DNA of 64,000 bases from the NCBI GenBank assembly GCA_018402765.1, contig JAGYIE010000001.1, forward strand, positions 62,001 through 126,000. Reading direction: 5' to 3'. Both the position numbers and the translations under genes were made by a program. The stretch is from Vicingaceae bacterium. GTDB taxonomy: Bacteria; Bacteroidota; Bacteroidia; Flavobacteriales_E; Vicingaceae. The notes beneath the pieces are model-generated. The model saw only the letters and a program-made list of their open reading frames with translations. It made no database searches and was not told the DNA's origin. This document shows, piece after piece, positions 35,817 to 44,121 of the stretch; position 1 is the stretch's first letter, and the number at the start of each line of letters is the position of its first letter.

Positions 35817-36516
35817 AAGCAAGACCAACTCCCAAATTTAATACTGAAATTGTTTGTTCAACAGTTTTTTTACTAAAAGAATTAGAACTGCTGTTACTTA
35901 AACGTTGCGTTTGATTTTTAAATTCAGGCAATGAGGTAAATGTTTCCGCATTCAATCTTAGATATAATTTAGAAACTATAGGAACTCTGAGGTGTGCTCC
36001 ATAATTGATTCCAAAGGCTAATGCTTCTGTAGATTTATTAATTATTAGAGATTCATTTCCGTTTTGGTCAATGGTAACCTCAACTAGCGGTTGGTCTGAA
36101 TTAACAGCACCTCCTAAAAACTTAAAATCTAAACGAACTTTTTTTATGGGAATAGTAAGGTAAATCCCCGCCATCGCATAACCATTTAACCATTCATCAG
36201 CGCTGATTGTAATACTTTGAGAGGCTCCAAATTCTTTAGTGTAAGCATCTTTTAGATCTTTTTCATCCACAGGATTGATGTATGCTCCTACGTTTAATCC
36301 AAAACCAATAAATCTTGAAACATAAAGTGCTCCTTCTAACCCAAAATATTTACCTGCTTTTGCAGAAGAGGCAAAGGCAGTATCAAAATTGCTGTATTCG
36401 CCAACCGGCATGCTTAATCCACCATTTATACTTATAAAATGAGGCTTTCTTTTAATTTGTGCATGAACAGAAAAGCATGAAATAGAAATAAAAAGAAGAA
36501 ATAAAATTTTGCGCAT
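35806..36516 (-). CDS. Outer-membrane beta-barrel protein
   Basis: A 236-residue protein. A signal peptide (MRKILFLLFISISCFSVHAQ) is followed by alternating-hydrophobicity strands such as GFGLNVGAYI and LRLNAETFTSLP, and it ends in a strand with terminal Phe (GVGLAFSF), the usual outer-membrane insertion signal. About eight strands seem likely. No specific function can be given. Confidence 0.78.
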   Translation of the reverse strand: MRKILFLLFISISCFSVHAQIKRKPHFISINGGLSMPVGEYSNFDTAFASSAKAGKYFGLEGALYVSRFIGFGLNVGAYINPVDEKDLKDAYTKEFGASQSITISADEWLNGYAMAGIYLTIPIKKVRLDFKFLGGAVNSDQPLVEVTIDQNGNESLIINKSTEALAFGINYGAHLRVPIVSKLYLRLNAETFTSLPEFKNQTQRLSNSSSNSFSKKTVEQTISVLNLGVGLAFSF

Positions 36517-36629
36517 GATTATTATTTTTTTGCAAATATAAATGAATATTAAGGGAGTACAAAAAAATCAATGGGGTCAATTAATATTCGGTTCTTTTGT
36601 CTACTTTTCGAATCATTTTTTTTGAGATT

Positions 36630-37718
36630 ATGGAATCAGATAAATCAAAAGTTACCACTAATTCAATAGTTAAATCTATTGGTTTAGTTTTGATTGGAAT
36701 TGCTATAGGTTTTCTTGTCATATTGGGCTACCAATATATTACTACCATACCACCAACTAATTTTGTAGCGCAAGAAATTGCTATAACAAAAGAGGCTAAG
36801 AAGGAAGAATTCGTTAATCCAATGATAAAGCTTCCATACTATAAAAACCATAGCTGGATTAAGTTAAAAGGGATTGAAGAGTTGATTAAAAATCAGGTGG
36901 AAATTGCAAAAAAAGAAAAAAGAATTAGCAGTGGATCGGTATATTTTAGGGATCTAACAAACGACTTTAAAGTAGGAGAAAACGAACTTGAGGAATTTTC
37001 TCCTGCGAGTTTAATGAAAGTTCCGATTATGATTGCTGTATTAAAATATGCAGAAATAAAACCTTACACCTTAACAACGGAAATTTTGTTTGAAGGGCCT
37101 AAAGAGGCAAATTATAGCAAAGTAGACCCAAAAAGTTTTAAATCAAGTACTAAATTAATTGCAGGTAACTTATATGCAGTTAATCAGTTGATTGATATTA
37201 TGATAGCTGAGTCAGACAATGAAGCGACCATTATGCTAATCGATTTTCTTGACCGAGAAGATCCCACTTTCTTACAAAAAGTAGAGGTTGATTTAGGAAT
37301 GGTTATCCCTGAGGGTATTGCGATGAATGATAATTTTTTAACAGTTAAAAGGTATGCTTCCTTTTTTAGAACATTGTTTAATGCTTCTTATCTTTCAGAC
37401 GAAAATTCTGCGAAAGCATTAAACTTCTTGTTAAATACTGGTTATGGTTTTGGTATTAGGCAGTCCATTCCAAGTTCTGTTAATATTGCTCATAAATACG
37501 GGATTAAATTGACAGAGAACCCAAGTTTTCAATTACATCATTTTGGTATAGTATATCATCAAAAGAAACCTTTTTTGATAGGAGTAATGACAAAAGGAAA
37601 CGATTTGGAATCGTTAAAAGGGTTTATTTCTGACGTTGCTTATAATCTTTACGCTCAAGTTGAAATTCAGACAAATAATGCGAATAATGGCTATTTGCAA
37701 AGAGATCTTGATGATTAA
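36630..37718 (+). CDS. Membrane-anchored serine hydrolase of the class A beta-lactamase fold
   Basis: About 362 residues from the ATG at 36630 (a TTG 33 bp upstream is in frame). One N-terminal membrane helix (about 18-37) is followed by a periplasmic domain. Active-site motifs are S127-L-M-K130 (SxxK), S195-D-N197 (SDN) and K289-Y-G291 in the place of KTG. I do not see a clear Glu of the omega loop. It may be a beta-lactamase-like peptidase or esterase rather than a true resistance enzyme. Confidence 0.82.
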   Translation: MESDKSKVTTNSIVKSIGLVLIGIAIGFLVILGYQYITTIPPTNFVAQEIAITKEAKKEEFVNPMIKLPYYKNHSWIKLKGIEELIKNQVEIAKKEKRISSGSVYFRDLTNDFKVGENELEEFSPASLMKVPIMIAVLKYAEIKPYTLTTEILFEGPKEANYSKVDPKSFKSSTKLIAGNLYAVNQLIDIMIAESDNEATIMLIDFLDREDPTFLQKVEVDLGMVIPEGIAMNDNFLTVKRYASFFRTLFNASYLSDENSAKALNFLLNTGYGFGIRQSIPSSVNIAHKYGIKLTENPSFQLHHFGIVYHQKKPFLIGVMTKGNDLESLKGFISDVAYNLYAQVEIQTNNANNGYLQRDLDD

Positions 37719-37722
37719 TTGC

Positions 37723-38079
37723 CTATTCTCCTGTATAGATAACTCCCGAAGTTGGCGTTTCATTCAACTCAATAGTAGACAATTGAGGTAGATTTGGTTT
37801 TATTTTATTCCATATCCACACTGCTAAGCCTTCACAAGTAGGATTTTCAAGTCCCTCAACTTCATTAAGTACTTTATGGTCCAATATTTTTATTATTGGG
37901 TCCACTACTTCCTTTAAATCAGTAAAGTCCATTACCCAGTTAAGATGACGTTCTAAAGGGCCTTCCACAATTATTTTTAAAAGATAAGTATGTCCATGCA
38001 TATTTTTACACTTATGTCCGTCATAAACATTTGGTAAGAAGTGAGCAGAATCAAATGTGAAGCTTTTAAAAATTTTCAT
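37723..38079 (-). CDS. queD: 6-carboxytetrahydropterin synthase / 6-pyruvoyl-tetrahydropterin synthase family
   Basis: A 118-residue T-fold protein. The zinc ligands are His13 (SAHFLP) and the two His of CKNMHGH (24-30), whose Cys is the catalytic base candidate. VMDFTDLK near 49, LDHKVLNEV near 65, NPTCEGLAVWIW near 78 and a late ELNETPTSG complete the pattern. The length and the CxxxHGH form favour QueD (preQ0/queuosine pathway). It lies alone here, convergent with the serine hydrolase gene, 4 bp from its stop. Confidence 0.9.
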   Translation of the reverse strand: MKIFKSFTFDSAHFLPNVYDGHKCKNMHGHTYLLKIIVEGPLERHLNWVMDFTDLKEVVDPIIKILDHKVLNEVEGLENPTCEGLAVWIWNKIKPNLPQLSTIELNETPTSGVIYTGE

Positions 38080-38115
38080 ATCATATATTTTTGCAAAGTT
38101 GCTTATAATCTCAGC

Positions 38116-38145
38116 AAAACTCTACTATTTGGTGCGAGTTTTTTT
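38116..38145. terminator. Possible terminator between the nitronate monooxygenase and queD genes
   Basis: AAAACTC at 38116-38122 and GAGTTTT at 38136-38142 form a stem with a 13-base loop. The longer T run is on the plus strand; on the minus strand, the direction of the adjacent genes, only four T follow. Confidence 0.35.
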
Positions 38146-39094
38146 AAGATTTAAAAAAATCATTCAATATACCTTTTATTGGCTGAATTTTATGAACATA
38201 TTCTATTGAAGGGCCTGCACACCAGAATGTTTTGTAAGTAGCGCCTTCAGCCGCTTTCTTCACCTGATTCATGCCTCTCATATAAATAAACATTTTCACA
38301 TATTTCTTTAGCCACTTGTTTTTGAGTAATGTTCGTTCCCACCAACTCGCTTTTGCACCTACTTTCTTTACATAAGGCGTATTGATGATGGTTAAATGTG
38401 AACCTGAAATACGATCTGTAAGAATAATGTCTTTTTCTCCATAATCAACCATTGCTTGTTTGTATTCATCTGAAATAGTAGCCTCATTACAAGCGATAAA
38501 TACAGTGCCAACACTAGCACCTGCTGCTCCCCAATTCATCGCTTCTTTAAGATGTGAGCCATTAGCAATCCCACCTGCAGTGATAACCGGAATAGTGCAG
38601 TGAGTCGTCAATTCTGTTATTAGCGATTTAGGATCTGTATTTCCACAATGTCCGCCTGCTTTATTGTTCACGGCAATAACAGCATCGGCGCCTAACGCTT
38701 CTACTTTTTTAGCATAATCTAAATTGGTAACATCACAAAATACCTTGATTCCTTTTTTGTGTGCTCGCTTTATTACTTCCTCAGGACTGCCTAAAGAGGT
38801 AATTATATAGGGAACGACTTCTTCAATTAAAATATCGAGCTGTCCCTTATATTTTGGATTGGATTTATTGACAATTAAGTTTACTCCAAAAGCTTCACTA
38901 CTGGCTGATTTGATTGCCTTGATAGCAGACCTAAGTTCTTTATTTGTTTTGTAATTAAGTGCAGGAAATGCCGCACTTACCCCAAAGTTCAGTGCTTCAA
39001 TAACCATTTTTGTGTTGGAAATTAAAAACATTGGAGCTACGATTAAAGGATATTTTACATTTAGTAAATCGTTCAGTTTTTTGGATGATTTCAT
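38144..39094 (-). CDS. Nitronate monooxygenase / 2-nitropropane dioxygenase-like FMN protein
   Basis: A 316-residue TIM-barrel protein. N-terminal YPLIVAPMFLISN (about 15) starts the FMN barrel; VNNKAGGHCGNTDP near 140 carries the family's His; VITAGGIANGSHLKEAMNWGAAGASVGT near 168 binds the FMN phosphate. These enzymes oxidise nitronates or act as enoyl-type reductases, so the exact reaction is open. It starts 3 bp after the TonB-C-like gene and is probably co-transcribed with it. Confidence 0.88.
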   Translation of the reverse strand: MKSSKKLNDLLNVKYPLIVAPMFLISNTKMVIEALNFGVSAAFPALNYKTNKELRSAIKAIKSASSEAFGVNLIVNKSNPKYKGQLDILIEEVVPYIITSLGSPEEVIKRAHKKGIKVFCDVTNLDYAKKVEALGADAVIAVNNKAGGHCGNTDPKSLITELTTHCTIPVITAGGIANGSHLKEAMNWGAAGASVGTVFIACNEATISDEYKQAMVDYGEKDIILTDRISGSHLTIINTPYVKKVGAKASWWERTLLKNKWLKKYVKMFIYMRGMNQVKKAAEGATYKTFWCAGPSIEYVHKIQPIKGILNDFFKS

Positions 39095-39097
39095 GCT

Positions 39098-39625
39098 TTA
39101 TGGATAAACGATAGTGATGGTTCCTTTAGTTTCTAATGGACCCGTAAGGTTTTCATCAAACTTTGCAGATCTTGCAGCAGTTTCAGCTTTTATATGTAGG
39201 TATTCATTACTTGTACTAGTGCCGTTAGCGCCTGCTTTTACACTTCGGATATTCCCATAGCGGTCGATCACAATATCAACCACAATAATTCCTTTATCTT
39301 GTGTACCAATGGAAACCTTTGGATTTCTTATAATCTTTCGGTCTTTTACAGCATACTTCACCGTAAACTGTTCTACTTTAAAACTGATCTCCTCAGTGTC
39401 ATCTAGTAATGAACCATCATATGGAACATGTTCATTAAAGAATAAAGTACTAACTTCTATCATTTGAAATGTTTTCATTTTTCGGTCAACAACCATTGAT
39501 AGCACATCATCTTTTAATTCGATAATTACACCGTTAACTTTTTCGCCATTCTTCAATAACAACGTATGTTGCGCAATAGCTGTAAACTGAATTAAAAATA
39601 AGAGAGAGGTTATAATTTTCAGCAT
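39098..39625 (-). CDS. Exported protein with a TonB-C-terminal-like domain
   Basis: A 175-residue protein. A signal peptide ends near FTAIAQ (residue 19). A short beta domain follows (LLLKNGEKVNGVIIELKDD). The C-terminal 80 residues match the TonB-C-like pattern of Bacteroidota: GIIVVDIVIDRYGNIRSVKAGANGTST...AAETAARSAKF...ETKGTITIVYP. There is no membrane anchor other than the signal and no Pro-rich linker, so it is not a classical TonB. Function unknown. Confidence 0.75.
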   Translation of the reverse strand: MLKIITSLLFLIQFTAIAQHTLLLKNGEKVNGVIIELKDDVLSMVVDRKMKTFQMIEVSTLFFNEHVPYDGSLLDDTEEISFKVEQFTVKYAVKDRKIIRNPKVSIGTQDKGIIVVDIVIDRYGNIRSVKAGANGTSTSNEYLHIKAETAARSAKFDENLTGPLETKGTITIVYP

Positions 39626-39718
39626 GTTTTTAGATATTCGATTTTACCAAATTTCATCATTATAAACTATTAACTTAAGTTAGGTAATGTAACTTTTAAA
39701 CATTTGAGTATTTAAAAA

Positions 39719-39758
39719 CAAAAAAAGCGACACGTTCTTATGAGCGTTCGCTTTTTTT
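39719..39758 (-). terminator. Terminator of ssb, bidirectional in appearance
   Basis: A-run plus GCGA at 39721-39730 pairs with TCGC plus T-run at 39748-39758, with an inner ACG/CGT pairing and one bulged C. The minus-strand version ends in seven T, about 30 bp past the ssb stop codon. Confidence 0.85.
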
Positions 39759-39788
39759 AATACGTAAAAGTATTCTATTCTAAATGGG

Positions 39789-40127
39789 TTAGCTTTTATT
39801 TCCGAGCATTACTATTTCATTAACCAATACCTCAGTGATATATCGTTTCACACCGTCTTTATCTTCATATGATCTGTTGGTCAATTTACCATTTATGGCT
39901 AGTTCACTTCCTTTATCTAAAAATTTCTCAGCTATTTCGGCAGTTTTTCCCCAGGTTACCAATTGGTGCCACGTAGTATCTTGTACTTTTTCTCCTTTAG
40001 CATTTTTATATGTATCTGTAGTGGCAATAGACATACGTGCTACTACTTTTCCGCCTTCTAAATGCTTTACTTCTGGTTTTGCGCCTAAGTTTCCGATTAA
40101 CTGAACATTGTTTCTTAAAGTACTCAT
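39789..40127 (-). CDS. ssb: Single-stranded DNA-binding protein without acidic tail
   Basis: About 112 residues from the ATG at 40127 (MSTLRNNVQLIGNLG), the normal family start; the longer frame adds 18 unlikely residues. The OB fold is complete: VQLIGNLGAKPEVK, VARMSIATTD, DTTWHQLVTWGKTAEIAEKFLDKGSELAINGKL, YITEVLVNEIVMLG. The protein stops right after the OB fold (...LGNKS), so the usual disordered linker and DDxPF-type C-terminal tip that recruit repair proteins are missing. A second, full-length SSB elsewhere in the genome is likely. Confidence 0.94.
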   Translation of the reverse strand: MSTLRNNVQLIGNLGAKPEVKHLEGGKVVARMSIATTDTYKNAKGEKVQDTTWHQLVTWGKTAEIAEKFLDKGSELAINGKLTNRSYEDKDGVKRYITEVLVNEIVMLGNKS

Positions 40128-40191
40128 AATAATTTGTTTTTGTGATTTGTGAATTATTTCGAGGCAAAGGTGAGATGACATGAATGGCTTA

Positions 40192-40240
40192 AACGGTTTT
40201 AAACGTTTATTAGTCGTTTATTAGTCGTTTGTTGTCGTTT
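40192..40240. repeat. Helically phased CGTTT repeats upstream of ssb
   Basis: Five CG(G)TTT units start at 40194, 40204, 40215, 40226 and 40236, so they are spaced 10, 11, 11 and 10 bp. Three of them are GTCGTTT and two share TTAGTCGTTTA. On the minus strand they read AAACGAC and lie about 67-113 bp upstream of the ssb start. Phasing with the DNA helix suggests a binding array for a regulator on one face of the DNA. Confidence 0.6.
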
Positions 40241-40290
40241 GAAAATGATTTTGTAATTGATAATAAGATATTTACTTTTTTTAAGTAAAT

Positions 40291-40640
40291 TTAATTTTTG
40301 TTACAAAAGTTATACTTTAAAGGTATTTTAACCAATTTGTCAGCCGGTTCCCAAGCCACATGCATGATTGGGATAGAAAAGTGGATGAGTATATTTGTTG
40401 GATATTTGGCTCTTAATTTTATATCAATTTCGTTAAATACTAATCCATTAGTTTGACAATTAAGCAAAAACTGAGGAGTTGTTCGTATAGTTTGCCCATA
40501 ACTAACGAGTTTTCTGCTTAGAGTATTTTCTTTAATAATGGCATTTAGAATTAGTTTTCATCAGAAAGGAAAACTGAAATATCGCATACTATATGCTTTT
40601 ATTGACTTATAATGTTTATCAAAAGCAAGTCTAATAGTAT
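40291..40640 (-). pseudogene. Degraded gene of unknown family
   Basis: The minus strand holds an 88-codon open frame (40557 to a stop at 40291) with protein-like composition and no good start codon, including VFNEIDIKLRAKYPTNILI and MHVAWEPADKL. Upstream a different frame reads DTIRLAFDKHYKSIKAYSMRY. Two protein-like stretches in different frames separated by a stop suggest a frameshifted remnant of about 110 codons or more. I do not recognise the family. Confidence 0.45.
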
Positions 40641-40725
40641 CGTTAGCTTAGTGCCAATATAAGGTATTTTTAGAGAGATAGTTAAGTTATATTAACCAAT
40701 AAAATTAAACTGTACTATAGGGATG

Positions 40726-41505
40726 TTATTTAATTCCTTTTAAGAAATTGATTGAATAATCATTAAAAAGACTTGGCTGCTCTACATTAACAACATGTCC
40801 ACAATTTGGAATGACATATAATCTTGCAGATTTATGATGCTCTACTAATTTTGTTATAGAAGGCAAAAACATATGATCTTCTTCACCCATAATATATAAA
40901 GTAGGCACACCACTGTCTTTAATTCTAAATAGCGTCAGTAATGGATTTACTTCAGAAATAAGGGTAAACCAGCGTTTGAATTCTTTTTGGTAGAGTTTTT
41001 TCGCCTCATTTATAAATAGGTTTCTCGATTCTCTATGTTTCTTTTTAGGCATTATAATAAATGCAAAAAAACGATATAATAGCAGGTATGGAATAACTGA
41101 TTTTAATAACGCACCTGTTCTCATTAAAATTTGACCACGTAGATTTAATTTCATTACAGCACCTCCCATTATAAGGCTTTTACTACGTTCAGGAAATCGT
41201 TCTGTAAGTTCGCGGATTACTATAGTGCCTAATGAGATACCCACAAAATGTGTTGACTTTACTTTCAGATGATTTAACACATCAACTACTTCATCACCAA
41301 TTACATCAAAGCTATATTGCTTTAGCTTTTCATAAAAAGGTTTTTTAGATTTTCCATGACCTCTTAAGTCAATCAATAATACATTAAAATGCTTTTGAAA
41401 GTCTCTAATTTGTTTATACCAAATCGAACTACTACCACCTGCACCATGAATAAAGGTAACCCAATCAGCTGATTTAGAATGACTATGTATAGAGTAGTAA
41501 AGCAT
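40726..41505 (-). CDS. Alpha/beta hydrolase
   Basis: About 259 residues from the ATG at 41505 (a TTG 15 bp upstream is in frame). The oxyanion segment is FIHGAGGSSSIW near 19-30, the nucleophile Ser lies in GISLGT (about residue 91), the acid is probably Asp in GEEDHMF near 216, and the His lies in CGHVVN near 240. It has an inserted basic cap region. No signal peptide is seen. Substrate unknown; esterase, lipase or C-C hydrolase are all possible. Confidence 0.87.
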   Translation of the reverse strand: MLYYSIHSHSKSADWVTFIHGAGGSSSIWYKQIRDFQKHFNVLLIDLRGHGKSKKPFYEKLKQYSFDVIGDEVVDVLNHLKVKSTHFVGISLGTIVIRELTERFPERSKSLIMGGAVMKLNLRGQILMRTGALLKSVIPYLLLYRFFAFIIMPKKKHRESRNLFINEAKKLYQKEFKRWFTLISEVNPLLTLFRIKDSGVPTLYIMGEEDHMFLPSITKLVEHHKSARLYVIPNCGHVVNVEQPSLFNDYSINFLKGIK

Positions 41506-41737
41506 GTAGTTTGATAACAATCAATGCAAATATAAGTTTGTATTTGGATTTTTTTGTCTATCGTATTTCTTTACTTATGATGTATTTTATATCTCTTTAG
41601 TATTATTTATGAAATGCTAATTAATATAGACTTTAACTTTATTATAATGAACCGAATGGTTTTATAATTTCGATCCCTACGAATTTAATTTATGTAACTT
41701 ACTTTTTGTTAACGATAGTAAAAAGCTAAAAGATGTT

Positions 41738-42106
41738 TTGTCTAATCAGAAAGAATTAGTAAAAAAGGTAATTGATTATCAGATTGAACCTGTTTTATTT
41801 GATTTTAGAAGTGTAGAATTATCTCCAATAGCTACAAAACAATTGGCTGATTTTGTTAACTCCGTAGAAAACAAAAATGATTTGCTTTTATTGATTACAG
41901 GACATGCAGACAGCATAGGAAGCGAATCTGTAAATATGAAGGTGTCTAACCAACGGGCTATTTCAGTAAAAGCCTTTTTGGTAGCAAAGGGAATAAATTC
42001 TAATGCCATACAACTAGCAGCAAAAGGAGAATCAGCGCCTATTGCGTCTAACTCGAAAGAGAAGGGTAGAGCTAAAAATAGAAGAGTTGAAATTGAGATC
42101 AAGTAA
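41738..42106 (+). CDS. OmpA C-terminal domain protein, possibly 5'-truncated
   Basis: A 122-residue frame beginning at a TTG. It is essentially one peptidoglycan-binding OmpA domain: PVLFDFRSVELSPIATKQL, ITGHADSIGSESVNMKVSNQRA (with the TGHAD Asp) and NRRVEIEI at the end. There is no signal peptide, although this domain works in the periplasm. The frame is open back to 41651 without an ATG. It may be the end of a once longer gene, or a gene whose export signal was lost. Confidence 0.65.
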   Translation: MSNQKELVKKVIDYQIEPVLFDFRSVELSPIATKQLADFVNSVENKNDLLLLITGHADSIGSESVNMKVSNQRAISVKAFLVAKGINSNAIQLAAKGESAPIASNSKEKGRAKNRRVEIEIK

Positions 42107-42122
42107 TTTGCTCAACGCAAAG

Positions 42123-42157
42123 AAACGTCCTACTAGAAACTAGTGGGACGTTTTTTT
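42123..42157 (+). terminator. Terminator after the OmpA-domain gene
   Basis: AAACGTCC at 42123-42130 pairs with GGACGTTT at 42146-42153, with inner ACTAG/CTAGT pairing around AAA, then seven T. It sits between convergent genes and touches the stop of the decarboxylase gene; the minus-strand copy could also terminate the cbb3 operon. Confidence 0.88.
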
Positions 42158-43406
42158 AAGTCAATTTTTTTATCAGCAATGAGGTTTCAACTTCTTTTAG
42201 GAATGCGTCTAGAACATTGTATTTGACATGCGACATAACAACAATTTTCCACCAAGAAGGGGGCGCTTCATATGTATCTGCCACTAATTCATATTTCAGA
42301 GCAATCTTACTTGGAATGCTATTCGCTTTGATGGTTACAATGTTTATGTGTGGATTTCTATAATACTGAATACCCATTTCATCAAGTCGGGTGCATAAGT
42401 ATTCTGTACGCTCCATTAATTCATCCATTTTAGCTTTCCAGCCTTTTGCGCCATAATTCATCAACAGCATCCATATTACAATCGCATTCGCGCCACTTCT
42501 GCTGCCACAAATTGTAAAGTCAAGCCCAGGAACGTATTGTGCTTCATCAGTCGCTACATAATGCATAAATCCTTTACGGATTAAGAACAAACCTGTTCCG
42601 TATGGAGTCTGCAGCATCTTATGGCCATCTATTGATATAGAACTAACTCTGGGATTTGCAAAATTATGTTGACTATATGGGTTGGTAAATGGATAAATAA
42701 ATCCACCGAATGCGGCATCAATATGCAATTTGAAAACCAATCGTTGATCATCCAAATACTCCATTATTGGTTCAATTTCATCCACAGAACCAAATAAAGT
42801 AGTGGACATGTTTAGAACTACTATAAAATATTTTATTCCATGTTTTTTGGCTAAGCCAATTCTTTGATCCATAATTGAATAATCAATTTGGCGAGTAGTT
42901 TTATTGACTGGAAGTAATATTGATTTTACCTGTAGTAAATCACAACCTTTAGCAATGGAATAATGAGTATCTTCCGAATACAATACTCCGATTTGATTAG
43001 CTGATGCGCCGTATTCTTTAATGTAGTAATTTCTATAGATCCACATAGCTTCTATATTGGCCTCAGTTCCACCTGTTGCCACATAACCATCTTGCTGACC
43101 TTTTTCACCCTTAAAAATTTCTTCAGCACATAAATTTATAAGCTCTCTTTCAATTTCTTGAGTTCCTTTGAATATACCAAGACTTTTATTGCCCATTGTG
43201 TGACAACCAATATGGTTTGGGTTGGCAATAAGTGTTTTTAAGAAGGGTGCCTTTTCTAAGAAAGGAGCATCTCTATAAAATTCATCTTCATCTAAATAAG
43301 TGCCCGGTATTCCAAGAATTGGAATACTGTCATAGTTGCCATTCTCTGCTAGAGCTTCTTCTACTCTTTTTAAAATTTCATCTTTAGTTAGTGATTTCCA
43401 GTTCAT
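42156..43406 (-). CDS. PLP-dependent group II amino-acid decarboxylase
   Basis: A 416-residue fold-type I PLP enzyme. The PLP lysine is K263 in SIDGHKML, the ring-stacking His148 in SEDTHYS, and the PLP-N1 Asp230 in HIDAAFGG. GYVATGGTEANIEAMW near 107-122 is the phosphate-side motif. The family includes decarboxylases of glutamate, aspartate, tyrosine and histidine; the substrate cannot be fixed by eye. It starts 14 bp after the safE-type gene, so it is probably the last gene of the cbb3 oxidase operon. Confidence 0.88.
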   Translation of the reverse strand: MNWKSLTKDEILKRVEEALAENGNYDSIPILGIPGTYLDEDEFYRDAPFLEKAPFLKTLIANPNHIGCHTMGNKSLGIFKGTQEIERELINLCAEEIFKGEKGQQDGYVATGGTEANIEAMWIYRNYYIKEYGASANQIGVLYSEDTHYSIAKGCDLLQVKSILLPVNKTTRQIDYSIMDQRIGLAKKHGIKYFIVVLNMSTTLFGSVDEIEPIMEYLDDQRLVFKLHIDAAFGGFIYPFTNPYSQHNFANPRVSSISIDGHKMLQTPYGTGLFLIRKGFMHYVATDEAQYVPGLDFTICGSRSGANAIVIWMLLMNYGAKGWKAKMDELMERTEYLCTRLDEMGIQYYRNPHINIVTIKANSIPSKIALKYELVADTYEAPPSWWKIVVMSHVKYNVLDAFLKEVETSLLIKKLT

Positions 43407-43420
43407 GGTTCAAGTTTTTT

Positions 43421-44119
43421 TTAATGACATTCAATAACAGTTGTCGTAGTATTAATCTTTGGACTTAAATAAGGGATACCCAGATTTAATCCTCTAAGGA
43501 TAAATAAGCAACCGATAAAAACAACAAAGACAGGTATTGCTTTTCTAGCTTTACTTCTAAGTTTAATGGATATTCTATTACCGAGAATAGAAACAGTTAG
43601 CATTAAAGGTAAGGTGCCTGCCCCAAATGCTAGCATAAACAGTCCACCATCAAAGGGTGTAGCCATAGCTAATGATCCTGCTATTCCCATGTAAACTAGT
43701 CCGCAAGGCAATAATCCATTAAGCAATCCAATCATCAATAAATTAACTGATGAAGTTCGCCCAAGTCTTTTTCCAAGATTACTTTTCACCTTACCTAGCC
43801 AACTATTTAAGGCTGGTATATGGTGCATTTTATTTTTAATAACCATTGGCAAAAGAATACTAACAATCATTCCTGTGCCAACGAGTATGGAGAGTGTTTG
43901 CTGATAACCCGCTAGCGTAAATCCTTTTCCTAATAGTCCAAACAAACAACCGATAATGAAATACGTAAATAATCTGCCTGAATTGTACAATAAACTACCG
44001 GTTACCACAGCAGAAAAACGATCGCGCTTCATTGGCAGTGCAAAGGCTATAGGCCCGCACATTCCGATGCAGTGAAGACTGCCTAGAAGCCCAATGGTAA
44101 ATGCAGTTATCAGCTCCAT
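43421..44119 (-). CDS. TauE/SafE-type membrane protein of the cbb3 assembly locus
   Basis: A 232-residue membrane protein with about six helices. The first helix carries GLLGSLHCIGMCGPIAFALP, and a later helix LLNGLLPCGLVYMGIAGSLA carries another Cys. This is the DsbD_2 / sulfite-exporter-like (UPF-type) protein regularly encoded beside ccoGHI genes. The paired Cys in helices suggests copper or thiol handling during oxidase assembly. It begins 2 bp after the ccoH gene. Confidence 0.85.
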   Translation of the reverse strand: MELITAFTIGLLGSLHCIGMCGPIAFALPMKRDRFSAVVTGSLLYNSGRLFTYFIIGCLFGLLGKGFTLAGYQQTLSILVGTGMIVSILLPMVIKNKMHHIPALNSWLGKVKSNLGKRLGRTSSVNLLMIGLLNGLLPCGLVYMGIAGSLAMATPFDGGLFMLAFGAGTLPLMLTVSILGNRISIKLRSKARKAIPVFVVFIGCLFILRGLNLGIPYLSPKINTTTTVIECH

Positions 44120-44121
44120 AA

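Noticed and set aside
40192-40240. Short repeats as a CRISPR array
   Set aside because: Units are 5-7 bp at 10-11 bp spacing, with no spacers and no cas genes.
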